A stretch of 64,000 nt of DNA from Hirsutella rhossiliensis (taxonomy: Eukaryota; Ascomycota; Sordariomycetes; Hypocreales; Ophiocordycipitaceae), in assembly GCF_020360975.1 (NCBI RefSeq), contig NW_025408667.1:8928001-8992000 (forward strand), given 5' to 3'. Positions 21,411 to 32,695 of this stretch are shown in pieces (position 1 is the stretch's first letter; the number at the start of each line of letters is the position of its first letter). The translations under genes and the position numbers were made by a program. The notes below the pieces were generated by a model. That model was not told where the DNA came from and did not search any database. It worked only from the letters and a program-made list of their open reading frames with translations.

Positions 21411-24400
21411 CACCTGGCTATAGCCTGCCCCTTAAGGCATAGCTAACTTCGGCCATAAATATAGAGAAGGTTCTAGTTCTATACTTCTCCCTTTACTGAG
21501 GAAAGTAGGCCCTTTAGGTCTAGACTACTTGGAAAACCTAAAGAGGAAAGTCCTATAAGAAAGGGTAAACCCAATTAAAATAAGGGGCCTTTAAAGGAAA
21601 AGCTCTTCCTTTTCTTTAGCTATAGACGTTACCTTCTCGTACGTGCTATTAGCTCCTATAGACTCTTAAGGCAGGCTTCTAGACAGCTTCTCTCGAACGT
21701 CTTCCAGCCTAATTTGCTATAAAAGATAGCTAGCTTCTACTTCGGCATAAGGTAAGACCGTCGGCTTTTTAATACCGTTAGAACCTAACGGACGGAAATA
21801 AGTCCCTTTAGACCTCTTAGCGTAACTATGCTAGTAGATATCGATATCTATAGCCGGGTCGATAGCTTACTATTTTCTCCGTAAGTCCGTATAGTCTACG
21901 TATTATCGCATTCTATAGCTAACGGGTCGGATTTATAGTCGTAGAGATATTAGCAGCCGGCTAAAAAATCGCTTTTTAACGCTTCTAAAAGAGCTAGTAG
22001 CTCTGCCTCGTGCAAAGTCGTAACGGTAGCTACTTCAGCTCTCTAAGCAATAGTTCCTCTAAAAGGATATAATATACCCTTATAAGCTCTTTTTCTATCT
22101 AATTATCCGCAAAGGACGAATCGCTCGAATAAAGGAAGATTTCGGCAGCTATTTTCCTTCCTGCCCTCCTAGGCGTAGACCGTATAATCTCGTTAAATAG
22201 ATAAGATAGCTCTATCTACTTCTTGCCTAGGGCTAGGATTCTAGTTATGCTTAGCTAGCCGGGACCGTAAAGAGATATCCGGTCTAGTAGAAATAGCTAA
22301 AAAAGCAAGGAGCCTACCTTCTATTAATATTAGTGTTTCTCTTACTCCCTAGCTTAAAAGGACGGATTAGGTAAAAGCTCTTCGTTTAATATAGGCATAG
22401 AGGGAAGCTTTTTCTCGAGGGAATTAGGGAGGAATTTATAAGCGACCTTATCGATATAGGCATCCTAGGTAAGCTAGATAGTCCGTTAGGACCTATTCTA
22501 AAGGATTCGTATCCCTAGGAACCACTTTAGCTCTCTTAGCTAGGTTATCTTATACCTTTATTATAGGCTACGTATAGCCTCCCTTATAATAGCTTCTTCC
22601 TCTTTTGGGTATACCTAGATAATATTATCGACGTAGAAGAAGACTATGATTTTACCCTTCTATATTATACACGGTTCCTAAGGGACTTTCGTAAAGCCTA
22701 GGGCTTCGAGGGAACCTATTAAATGCTATTGCTAAAGAAGGGGTAATCTTCGTAGTCCGTATAGAGCTTTCCTAAGCCGTAGAACCTTTCCTAGCTATTA
22801 GAAGCCTAGTAGAAGGCGTATATAGATAACTTCTTCTTCCTTAAGTAGGTAGTTAATAAAGGCGTTAACTATATCTATCTAATTAAGCTCGAGTTCGAAT
22901 TCTGCTGCTATAGCTATAAGGGTCCGAAAAGACATCCCTGCTAGGGTAGTTGCCTTAGTAGGTAAATCCCCTTTTTCCTGCTAGTTCCCGTAGATAACTA
23001 GCCGGGCTTTGCACTTTTAAAGGAAGCCGTGTTTATTAGTCTTATAGATAAAGACCTACTTATAGCTAAGGACCTGTTTTCCTCTTACCTTTTCCTTAAG
23101 GACCTCTTTAAAAGACCCTATCTCTTCGTATAAGGCTAGCTAGTCTTTCTAGGCCTAGAAAACTAGTCTCTAAAGGGTGTTTTTCTAGCTGCTTCTAGTT
23201 TGCTAGTAGGTCCGGGAGGTCTCTTTATATACCTTCCTTGCTAATAGCTATGGCTTAAAGAGCCGGCCTGCTATAAACGCCCGTGGGAACCGTCTTTTAT
23301 TAGCGTTAGGTAGAAGTCGAAAAACGATCGAAATAAGAGAGGTTAGTCTTCTTTCGTATCGGGCCCTATACCTTCCTTTGCTTCTCGAAGCAGGATAAAA
23401 AGGCAGCCGGATAATCCTTCGAGAGAGGTGCCTTTACCCCTTAGGGTTCGAGATAGGAAGACTAACTAAAAGCTGCTTCTAGATCTTCTTCTTATTCCGT
23501 AAGAGGAGGCGTAGGAGGTAGGCGTATTCTAGCTCTACTGCTTTCTATAGTCTCCTTCTTCGTCTAGATTATTTAATCTAGCAGCTTCTCTTTAAAGTCG
23601 GCGTTATCCTCGACTGCTTCGACGTCGGTTTCTTCTTCCGTTTCCTTATCTAGGACCTCTTCTTAAGACTGTTAGGAAGGGGGGATTTAAATCTTCTAAA
23701 TTAGCTAACGTTAAGAGAGTAAGAGGGGCTATTAATCCCTCTTTCCGTCGAAGAAGCTAGATTCGTCGAAAATCATATCCCTAGTCGAAATAACCTTCCG
23801 TAAAAGAGGAATCTAGATCCGGAAGATATTTATAGAATTATAACTAACGAGGTAACTAATAAAGGCTCTAGGATCAAGCTTTCTTTTCTTCTTCCTTTTT
23901 AGCTATACATCGGTAGTTATAGCGTATGCCTTATAGGTATAGGCACGAAGGTGGGCTAGCGAGGCCCTCTTCTTCGTAAAGAGCTTAAGGGGATTTCTAT
24001 TCATAGGTCCTTAGGGTCCGGTTCCGAAGGTAATAAGCGGTCTCAACGACTTCCCTCTAAAGGTCGTAGGGAAGCCTCGTAGTAAGTCTTATTATACGGG
24101 CCCTTTCTATTATAGCACCCCCTAATCTTTCTGCCCCTCCGTTCTAGGCCTAGGTATTCGGTGCTAACGGGAGGGGTAAAATGCCCCTTTTTCGAAGCTA
24201 ATTTAAGATATCCCTCGTAAATAGCTCTCCGTTAGACCGTATCTTCTTTACCTCGTAGCCGAAGTAGGATTTTATCTAGTTAACGAAGTCCCGGAGGGCA
24301 GACTAGTTATACTTACTTAGGTAGGTCTATAAGAAATAGGGGAAAACTATCCCTAAAAAAGCGTCTATAAAAAACATTACCCTAACGAAGCTTTCCTAAT

Positions 24401-25540
24401 CCCTAGAGACGTCGGTCTAGTCGACCTAAATTTCCTTATACGGCTGGTCCGGCCGTAAAGGCGTTCGTCTAGAAATTCGTCTCCTAGTCTTTCCTTAGCC
24501 GTAGTATTCGTATTCGACGGTCTTTAGGCCCCTTATTCGTACGCCCTATTATTAGCCTAGCTTATATAAAGCTAGGGGGCCCGGGTAACTAAGTCGTGCG
24601 TGCTAAAGAATGCCGTCTCCTTAGGCTGCTAGAAGAGGGTCTTTTATAGTAGACCTATTCCTCCTAGTAGGGAAAGCTAACTTCTTAAGTGTTTCCTTCC
24701 TATAAATAGGTTAGAATTCTAGAACGAATTAACCGAATTTCTCCTCGATAAGCCTAATAGTCTAATTCTTCTAGACTAGCCTTATAGGCTTAGACGTCGT
24801 ATCCTAGAAGATTCCTTCCTCTTAAAGAAGGCGGAAGGAAATTAAGCTCGTTAAAAATCGAGGGTAAAAAGCTACCCTTTTTCTTCGAAGAATTCGCATA
24901 GATCCGTTAGGTAATTTTATCGTAAAATTCACCCTTCTATATCCTTCTATCCGTATAGTTAATTCCCCGGCAATAAGATATTCCCTTCGTGCCTTCTTAA
25001 AGGACCGGAATCGTAAGAGTATATTATAGATATCGAGGGAAGCACTAGAGTTAAGGATAGCTGATTTTCGTAGGGGATAGTCGGAGGGTCCTAACGGTTA
25101 GTCTTACTAATCTATAGGGAAGATAAATGCCGGATTTACTATACCAACGATTTTTCCTCGAATTTACGGCTTAAATAAAGGCAGCGGCGTTAGTTACTAT
25201 TTCTTAGCAACCCGAATCTTATCTATTTTCTTCTATAACGAGGGGTCCTCCTTAAGAGACTATTATACTATTTCTCGTAGCCTCTTTAAAGGGTTAATTC
25301 CTTTAGGTCGGTTTTCCTCGAAGACCTACTAGTAGTCTTCTAGCCGATAGGGCTTTTTGCACGCTTAGTAGGTAGTTCGATTCCTCCTTATACGTTATTT
25401 CTTCGAGGAATCCTCGTCCCGGTCCGGAAGGTCTGCTTAAAAACCCCCCCTTTTTACCCCTTATTGCTGATTTTAACGAGGTTCGATTTCGACTAGTTCC
25501 CTAATTTTTCGACTAACGGACTAAAAGGTCTATTAGGGGA
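21411..25540 (-). pseudogene. pol of copia-2: integrase, RT, RNase H
   Basis: Collinear on the minus strand with copia-1 pol. The RT box FFYVDNI lies at about 22622-22642, so the second catalytic Asp is lost by a single GAC-to-AAT type change. RNase H and its PLPK-like end lie near 21740. The integrase TPNT...NGG region is near 24150. Stops are fewer than in copia-1 but still present in every domain. From 21411 to about 21620 the sequence is compressed by small deletions. Confidence 0.82.
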
Positions 25541-26470
25541 CTAGTCGGGCCGGTCTAACTAACGGGACCGGGGCCGGGCCCGGAGTAAGAGGCGGAGCCG
25601 AGGCCGGGCCTAGGGCAGCCGTTAAAGACGGTGTTAATGCTCTCGAGGGAGGAGGAGCCGAAGGAGTAACAGCCGCAACAGCAGCAGCGGGAGCCACAGT
25701 AATAGGGGCTATAGCAGCTATAGGTCGATCCTTTTAGGTCGAGTGCTAGCTACGAAGGAATAAGACTACTTACTATTATACTCTAGCAGCCTCTTCGTCT
25801 AGTTCTCGGCTAGCTTCTCGAAAGATAGTTAAGTAACCGTTACTAATAGGCTTTATTAGTAGAGATATATCCCGTAGCTACTAGCTAGAAAGAGCTTCTA
25901 TAAGGAAGTATTAGTTAGCTTCTTCGAGGATTTCTTCCTACTTAGCTAGCTATAAAGAAGCTAGTAGGTTCTTAGCAGAAAAAGCTCCTAGGTAGGCCGT
26001 ATAGGTCTTCCTAATACGGTTAGTTATATATCCTCTCGAGGGAGCTATTAAGGTCTCGAGCTTTAAAAGCCACTGCCTAGGAGTCTCTTCCTCTCGAAGA
26101 AAGATTAGCTTCACGGCACTAACGGATTCCGTTATCGCCGTGCGTATAGCAGTTAGTAGCTTTATCTCGTAAAGGTATTCCTTACGGTAACTCTCGTAGT
26201 TACCTAAGGTAGCAGAAAAAGCTCTCTATTATATAGAGGTTAGCTCGGAGAAGAGGGTAGCTCCCTCTATAAAGTCCGTTGCCCTAGGACGAAGAGGGGG
26301 CTCGAGAGGGTCCTACTTATTAGAGAAGACCAAATTATAGATAGTTCTATTTACACGAGCCCGTAGCTCCTTTACCTACTTATCCTAATCTTAGGGCTCT
26401 GCAAGAATCGTCCTACGGACCGTAGGGACGGCAGAGGAGTCGATTTTCGTTATTATTACAGGGAAAGGTA
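25541..26470 (-). pseudogene. gag of copia-2
   Basis: On the minus strand the N-terminus reads NNNENRLLCRPYGP at about 26460-26415, matching the copia-1 gag start with fewer RIP changes. The alanine/proline-rich C-terminal part is at about 25560-25710, with GCAGCAGCGG-type codons preserved. TAG/TAA stops still interrupt it, so no product is expected from this copy. Confidence 0.7.
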
Positions 26471-26577
26471 GAAAAGTCAGTTAAAATCGTCTTTTCTAGT
26501 AAGAGGGGTAAAAGGAAGCTACGAGGGATGCAAGAAAGGTGCCTTTTGCAGCAGCCGGAAGGTATAGGAATACTATT

Positions 26578-26594
26578 CCTCCCGGGCTTATAAC
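26578..26594 (-). promoter_or_regulatory. primer-binding site of copia-2 (inner copy)
   Basis: The 17-bp site adjoining copia-2 gag leader. It is repeated at 26873-26889; the two copies bracket the TRIM unit. Confidence 0.8.
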
Positions 26595-26889
26595 TGTCGC
26601 GAAGACCATTGCGCCACGCAGGCAAAAGTGGAACGCGCTCCTATAGGTGCGCTGCAATTAACACATATGACTGACAACCGCGTCTTCCGACACACCCCCT
26701 CAGGGATCGCGGCTCCGCCGGGAGCCCTGGACCTTTTAGCCTAAGACGCGGGAGTCGAACACTAAGCGCCACGCCAATAACCTAAGGAAATCCAAGAAAG
26801 GTAGTCGTCTATAGGGGATTGAACCCCGCACCGCGCGCAGTTACCGGAAGTTGTAGGGGTGGTGTGCCATCCCCTCCCGGGCTTATAAC
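26595..26889 (-). mobile_element. unmutated TRIM element (internal region plus one LTR) fused into copia-2
   Basis: On the minus strand: PBS (26889-26873), about 170 bp of non-coding internal sequence, purine tract GAGGGGGTG at about 26693-26701, then a 98-bp LTR (26692-26595) starting TGTCGGAAGACGCGG and ending GGTCTTCGCGACA. The same PBS follows immediately at 26594. So one LTR plus one internal region of a miniature LTR element sit in frame with the PBS of copia-2. CpA/TpG frequency is ordinary, unlike everything around it. Pol III box-like motifs are present: TGGCGCAATGG at the LTR end, and GGTTCAATCCC and GTTCGACTCCC in the internal part. No coding capacity was seen. It could also be read as a SINE with a 28-bp target duplication, but the LTR termini and purine tract favour a TRIM. 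Confidence 0.75.
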
Positions 26890-27363
26890 TCTCGCGAAGA
26901 GAGATGCGAGAAGTGCATAAAAATGCACGAAGGTAAAATTAGAAGTAAGGGGTCGGATAAGTAGGGCAGAGAGATTTGATTCTTACGGGAGCAGCAATTG
27001 CGGCAGGGGAGTAATTATTATATTGCCTTAATTATCCTTCTTTCCTCTATCTAACGCCCCTCTTTATACCCGTCTAGTATCTTAATTAATAAAGAAGATC
27101 CTGCTTAAAGAAGCTATTAATGTCCCTTTAACTACTAAGCTTTTTGCCGGTTTTTCCCCTCCTTTCTAGCCGTTGCCGGCATATCTATCTTATCTCTCGC
27201 CACCTCTATAGGAAGCTATCGCTACTTATGCCCCTACCCTCCTTTCTATACCTCTTTTTAGCTCCTTCTTCCTTTTTCTATACCGGGTGTTTTTTAGCTT
27301 CCTTGGTCCCTCGTGCTAAGGGATATCTCCGAGAACTACGAAATTAGGCCACGCTTCGCGATA
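26890..27363 (-). repeat. 5' LTR of copia-2
   Basis: 474 bp in minus orientation, starting TCTCGCGAAG and ending CTTCGCGATA on the plus strand. It is little mutated, with intact TGC and CAC, and is followed by the target duplication copy ATACT. Confidence 0.93.
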
Positions 27364-27368
27364 ATACT

Positions 27369-29050
27369 TTAAGACTTTCTTACCTAACTTAAGGCTTATT
27401 ACCGGTTTTACCTTACTAAACTCTTAGACCTAGTCGAAAGGTACTCTATATAGGAAATTATTTATCTAGAACGGTACTCGCTTAGTTTAGACCTATTATA
27501 AGGGACTTTCTTAATAACTAACTAGCGCGATAAGATAACGAGATAGATAAAGTCTTTGCTAGTTTCTAAGGATTTAAAGAAGCTATTATAAAGGTATTTA
27601 GAATAACTAATAAGGAATAAGAAGCTAAATAAAAACTTTAAGAACTCTAATAAAGGATCTTAGTATTAGATTATATTATAAAGTTCCGTTAAGTTACCTT
27701 AAAGCTTAATTAGGACGATAAACCTTTTATATTATAATTCTACGATAGGCTTAAAGAAAAAGTTAAGGATAAGCTTTATAAGGAAAATCGACCTAATAAC
27801 CTCTTAGACTATATTACTATAATAATATAAATTGATAATAGATAGTATATATAACGCTAAGAAAAGAAATAAGGAAGAGGAAACTAAAACCCTTCTTATA
27901 GGAATAACTTTAACTAATATACTAACTATAAAAAAAAGCGCGAAACTCTTATTACCTATACCTATATAACTAACTAAGGTAGGATAGATCTATTATTTAG
28001 TATCGGTTTCTATGCTTAGGACTATCGGTCCGTTATTACCGTAAGGGAGGGTCGTTTATTACTCGTTCGTTATAATATAATATAAAAAAGTAAAGGAAAG
28101 TATTTTAACTATAAGAAACTTAGATATTACTTTAAAGAATATAGATAACCTTATAAGGAAAAGAAAACCTACTAAGTACTAGCCTTAAAAGGTAAGAAAT
28201 ACCTAAATACTACTAATAGATAGGAACTAAAGTATAAACTCCTTAATTAAACTATATACTATAATAACGAATATATAGTATACTTAAGCGATAAGAACGG
28301 TATTAAATAGTTCTTAAAGCTACTAAGGAAAACCCTTATAATAATATAATAAACGGATTTTAAAATATAAAAATAAGTTAAATTTATAAAACTAAAATAC
28401 CTTTATCTTAAAGGAGTCTCTTAAGACTAAATTAAGAAGAATAGTAAATAATTCTAGGAAGATATATAAAATAAAAGTTAATAATAATAATAGGTAGTCT
28501 ATAAATAATATAATAAAGAAGATATAGATATAGCTTTTATACTTATAAAACTTAGATAATAACTTAAGAAGGAATAATAAAGTATCGACGATATAAGCTT
28601 TAAAGAATAAGAAATACCTAGAGAAATAAAAGATAAGAATAAACTTATACTACTACCCTTACTACTAAGGGAAAATACTACGATTAAAAAATACGCTCTA
28701 TACTTTAAAGAATTTAAAGGAATACTTAAAATTAGAACTTAATAAATACCTTAAATTCTTATAGAAAACTAATAAGCTATATTAATTTAATATTAACTAG
28801 TACTATATAAAAGAGACTATACTATAGCTATTACTATAGTTAATATATTTATAGCTTTATAATAAGAATAATAATTATAAGAAGAATTTAAAGATAATCT
28901 ATAAATACTACTTACTTATAAGTACTATAAGTATATTTTATAGATATTATATATCTACCTAGATTATATAATATACTTTTAGATAAAGGTATAATATAAC
29001 GCTTTCTTAGTTAGGTTTAAGGGATAAGTACTTTTAAAACCTTACCTAAG
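27369..29050 (+). pseudogene. gag relic of chromovirus C
   Basis: Resumes chromovirus C after copia-2, collinear with D 47985 onward. The zinc knuckle is at about 28101-28157, with its Cys and His codons turned to TAT and Gln to TAA. A 78-bp segment at 27993-28070 is absent from A and D. Reading frames are destroyed by RIP stops on the plus strand. Confidence 0.7.
27993..28070. mobile_element. 78-bp insertion in gag of chromovirus C, type unknown
   Basis: Absent from A (about 1215) and D (about 48610). The flanks are compatible with a TA duplication. No terminal inverted repeat is visible. Its base composition (TATCGGTTTC, AAGGGAGGGTCG) is less RIP-like than its surroundings. Confidence 0.45.
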
Positions 29051-32000
29051 TATAGAACTAAACTACTAGAAAATTAATTAACGCTACTTAAATAACTAAG
29101 TTATATTATTAGAACCTAATTATAGTATACTACTTAAATACTAAGATAATTATAGTTTATTAATAAGATATCTTTTAAAGATATATAAAATCTATAAATA
29201 CGCTAAAATAAAAGAATAGTATAACGCTACTTACTTTAAAGTATCTAAACCCTTAATCTTTTAAAGACTTATATAATAAGTTAAATATAATAAAGAAGAT
29301 TATAAAGAATATATATACCTAAACTATAGAGTTTATAAATATAAAAAAGTATAAGTATAGTATAAATAATATAATAGTATACTAAAAGATTATTAGTAAT
29401 ATATATAAAGGCTATAAGCCGTATTTAACTAAGGAAGAATTAATAAGGAAATACTATATAAAAAATAAAAAGATACTAAACGAAAACTTAACTTTTAGTA
29501 TAAAAATAAATAGAATTATAAAGTAGAGTATATAATTAACTACGAAGTAATATAATATAAGTAATATAGTATTAAAAAATAAGAAATATTTAATTAGCTA
29601 TAGGAAATTAGTCTCTTAAGCCTTAATATAATACTATGCGACGAAAATATAAAGAAACGATATTAATAATAAATTAAAGAATACCTAAATAAAATAAATA
29701 AAGACTAAGTAAAAAATAAGGTACGCTATTTATAAAAGGGCTATAGATTATTACGATATAATAAGATCTAAGGACCTTATATATAGTAACGGTAAGCTAT
29801 AGTAACTAAATAGTATTAGATATTTAAATTATAGGATATTATATATATATACTTTTAGACTATAGCGCGATAGGTAATTATATTTTACTTAAAGTTATTA
29901 ATCGCTACTAACTTATATAAAGATATAAGAAAGATCTATATAAACTTATAAATATTAAAGGAGAGGCTTTTAATTATAATAATAGAATTATTAATATAAA
30001 GATTAATTACCTTAATATTAATATCTAAGGCTATAATAAATAAGTTAACTTTGATATTATAAATATTAAAGAATACGACCTTATATTAAGACTTCTATAA
30101 CTATAAGAGAGTAACCTACTAATTAACTAGAAAACTAGCTAGCTATATTAAAACGAAGATATAAGTTTCTAAGACTAATAGATTTAAAAGAAAGTAAAAA
30201 TTTATAATAATTTAGCTACTAAATAAGATAAAAGGAATAACCGTTTAAGTAAATTATTATAGGCTTTAGTAATATAAATAAAAATAGTAACTAAACTAGC
30301 GGATATAATAAAATCGATTAATAAGACTTATATACTAACTAATATAGCTATATAACCTAGTATCTAATATAAATAAAATAAAGGATATAATATAAAGATC
30401 TAAAGAGTTATAACTATTTTAAGGAAAGACCTTAAATAAATTAATAAAGAGCTTAAGTTAAGAGAAACTAGCTCTTAAAAGAAAGAATAAAGCTTATAAG
30501 ATAGAATAAAGAATATCCCCTAGGAATACTAAAAATATAATAAAATCTTTAAGGAAGAACTTAAGATAGGGTTACTTAAATATAGCTAATAGGACTATAA
30601 AATTTATCTTAAGGATAGAATAACGCTAACGTTTTATAAGATCTATAACCTAAATAAAAAGTAACTATAAATACTATATAACTACCTTAATAAGAATCTA
30701 TAAAAGGGATATATATAAACGTTAATATTTAAAGTAAGCTATTTAGTTATATTTATTTTAAAGAAAAATAGTAAGCTATAACTAGTTATTAACTTTAAAC
30801 GCTTAAACGATATTACAATAAAAGACTAAATACTAATACCGCTTATATTAGAACTATAAGATCGACTATATAGCAAAGAATAGTTTTTAGCCCTTAACCT
30901 TAAAGGCGCTTATAACTTAATATATATAAAAAAGGGATATAAATAGATAATAGCCGTTAAAATAAAATTTAGACTATTTAAATATCTAGTAATACTATTT
31001 AGACTTATAAATATACTAGCTACCTTTTAATAAATAATTAATAATATCCTATATAGATACTTAGATATCTTTATAGTAATATACCTAGATAATATCTTAA
31101 TCTTCTTAGATACCTTAGAAGAATATAAGGAATATATCTATAAGGTACTCTATATACTTTAAAATATAAAGTTACTAGTTAAACTAAAGAAAAGTAAGTT
31201 CTATATATAGGAAGTAGACTTCCTTAAATATACGATCTTATTAAAAGAGATATAAATATAATAAGATAAGATTAACTTAGTTAAAGAATAGCTAATACTA
31301 AAGAACGTTAAGGACGTATAAGGTTTCCTAGGATTTATATATTACTACTAACGATTTATTAAAGGTTTTAAAAAGATTATAGTACTACTATATAACTTAA
31401 TAAAAAAGGAAAAAGAATTTATATAGGATAATAAAGCTAATAAAGCTTTCGATTATATTAAGACTATAATTATATAAGAACTAGTCTTAACTGCCTTCGA
31501 TTTAAAATAATAAATCGAACTTAAAACTAATATATTAGACTTTACTCTAAGAGTATAAATCGGATAAAAAGATAATAAAAGAAAACTATAACTAATTATA
31601 TTTTACTTAAAAAAGCTATATAGCATAGAACTTAATTACCTTATTTATAATAAAGAATTCCTTATAATTATTTAAGCTTTTAAAGAATTTCGATACTACC
31701 TTCTTAAAAGTAAATATAAAGTTAAGGTCTATATAAATTATAAGAATATCTTATATTTTATAAGAATATAATAGTTAAATAGATAATAGATCTAATAAGC
31801 TAAATATTTATTAGAATTTAACTATAAAATAATTAAAAAAAAAGGAATAGAAAATAGTTAAGCTAATAACTTTAGTCGACGAAATAACTATAATATAGAA
31901 GTACTTATAGTAAAAGGATAGCTCTTAAAAATTAACGAAAACGGGAACTACTAAGAATAATAGCTAAATATAATATTTAAAGTATAACCTAATAAGTCGA

Positions 32001-32214
32001 TATACTAAAAGATCCTAAAATAGATAAAAAAATTATAAAGTACTAAATAGATATAATATAGAATATTTAAAAGTTTTAATATATAAAAATAAAATCTAAA
32101 TACTATTAGTATTACGAGATAAAGTTATATAAAATATAGATAGATATTTAATATATAGATACTAAGGAATCTAAAGGATAATAAAATAGATTAAATAATA
32201 ATATTACTTCTTAT
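29051..32214 (+). pseudogene. pol of chromovirus C: protease, RT, RNase H
   Basis: Protease is near 29850-30110, with LDYSAIGNY for the LDSGAxGN active site. Reverse transcriptase is at about 30770-31130 (INFKRLND, LNLKGAYNLI, YLDNILIF for YxDD). RNase H is at about 31450-31850. It is cut at 32214 by a solo copia LTR and resumes at 32691. It is collinear with D without large gaps, so this copy shows the full gene order that A has lost. Confidence 0.83.
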
Positions 32215-32690
32215 TGTCGCGAAGCGTGGCCTGATTTCGCAGTTCTCGGAGATATCCCTTAGCATAAGGGACCTAGGAAGCTGAAAAACAGGTTTTAAGG
32301 AAGGAGCTGAAAGGAGGTGCAGAAAGGAGGGTGGGGGCATGAGGGGAAGCAGAAGTGGCGATGGCTTCCTATGGAGGTGGCGAGAGATAAGACGGATGTG
32401 CCGGCAACGGCTAGAAAGGAGGGGAAAAACCGGCAAAAAGCTCGGTAGTTGAAAGGACATTAGTGGCTTCTTTAAGCAGGATCTTCTTTGTTAATTGAGA
32501 TGCTAGACGGGTATAAAGAGGGGCGTTGGATAGAGGAAAGAAGGACAATCAAGGAAATACAACAATCACTCCCCTACCTTTATTGCTGCCCCCGCAAGAA
32601 TCAAATCCCTCTGCCCTGCCTGTCTGACCCCTTACTTCTAATTTCACCTTCGTGTATTTTTATGCACTTCTCGCATCTCTCTTCGCGAGA
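32215..32690 (+). repeat. solo LTR of the copia family
   Basis: 476 bp, starting TGTCGCGAAGCGTGGCC and ending CTTCGCGAGA, with the perfect target duplication CTTAT at 32210-32214 and 32691-32695. It is the least RIP-mutated copia LTR here (intact TG and CA) and shows that the native ends are TG...GA. It arose by recombination between the two LTRs of a full element. Confidence 0.95.
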
Positions 32691-32695
32691 CTTAT

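Larger units (their letters stand above)
20954..27363 (-). mobile_element. Ty1/copia retrotransposon copia-2, with an embedded TRIM
   Basis: A minus-strand copia element in chromovirus C. The target duplication is ATACC (20949-20953) and ATACT (27364-27368), differing by one C/T transition. It is clearly less RIP-mutated than copia-1; intact TGC, CAG and ATG codons occur in the gag half and in the right LTR. The 5' LTR is at 26890-27363 and the 3' LTR at 20954-21410. A 295-bp foreign unit (26595-26889) lies between the 5' LTR and the element's own primer-binding site. The left 1 kb shows many one- to few-base losses relative to copia-1. Confidence 0.93.

Noticed and set aside
26606..26872. 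Possible true tRNA gene or tRNA pair
   Set aside because: Box-like motifs exist, but no acceptor stem pairs and the B-box-like motifs lie before the A-box-like motif on the minus strand; LTR termini and a purine tract explain the unit better.
27144..27347. Open frame of 67 codons on the plus strand, with similar frames at 32191-32460 and 32488-32697
   Set aside because: They lie entirely within copia LTRs that happen to be little mutated. The frame is leucine/serine-rich low complexity and is not followed by gag.
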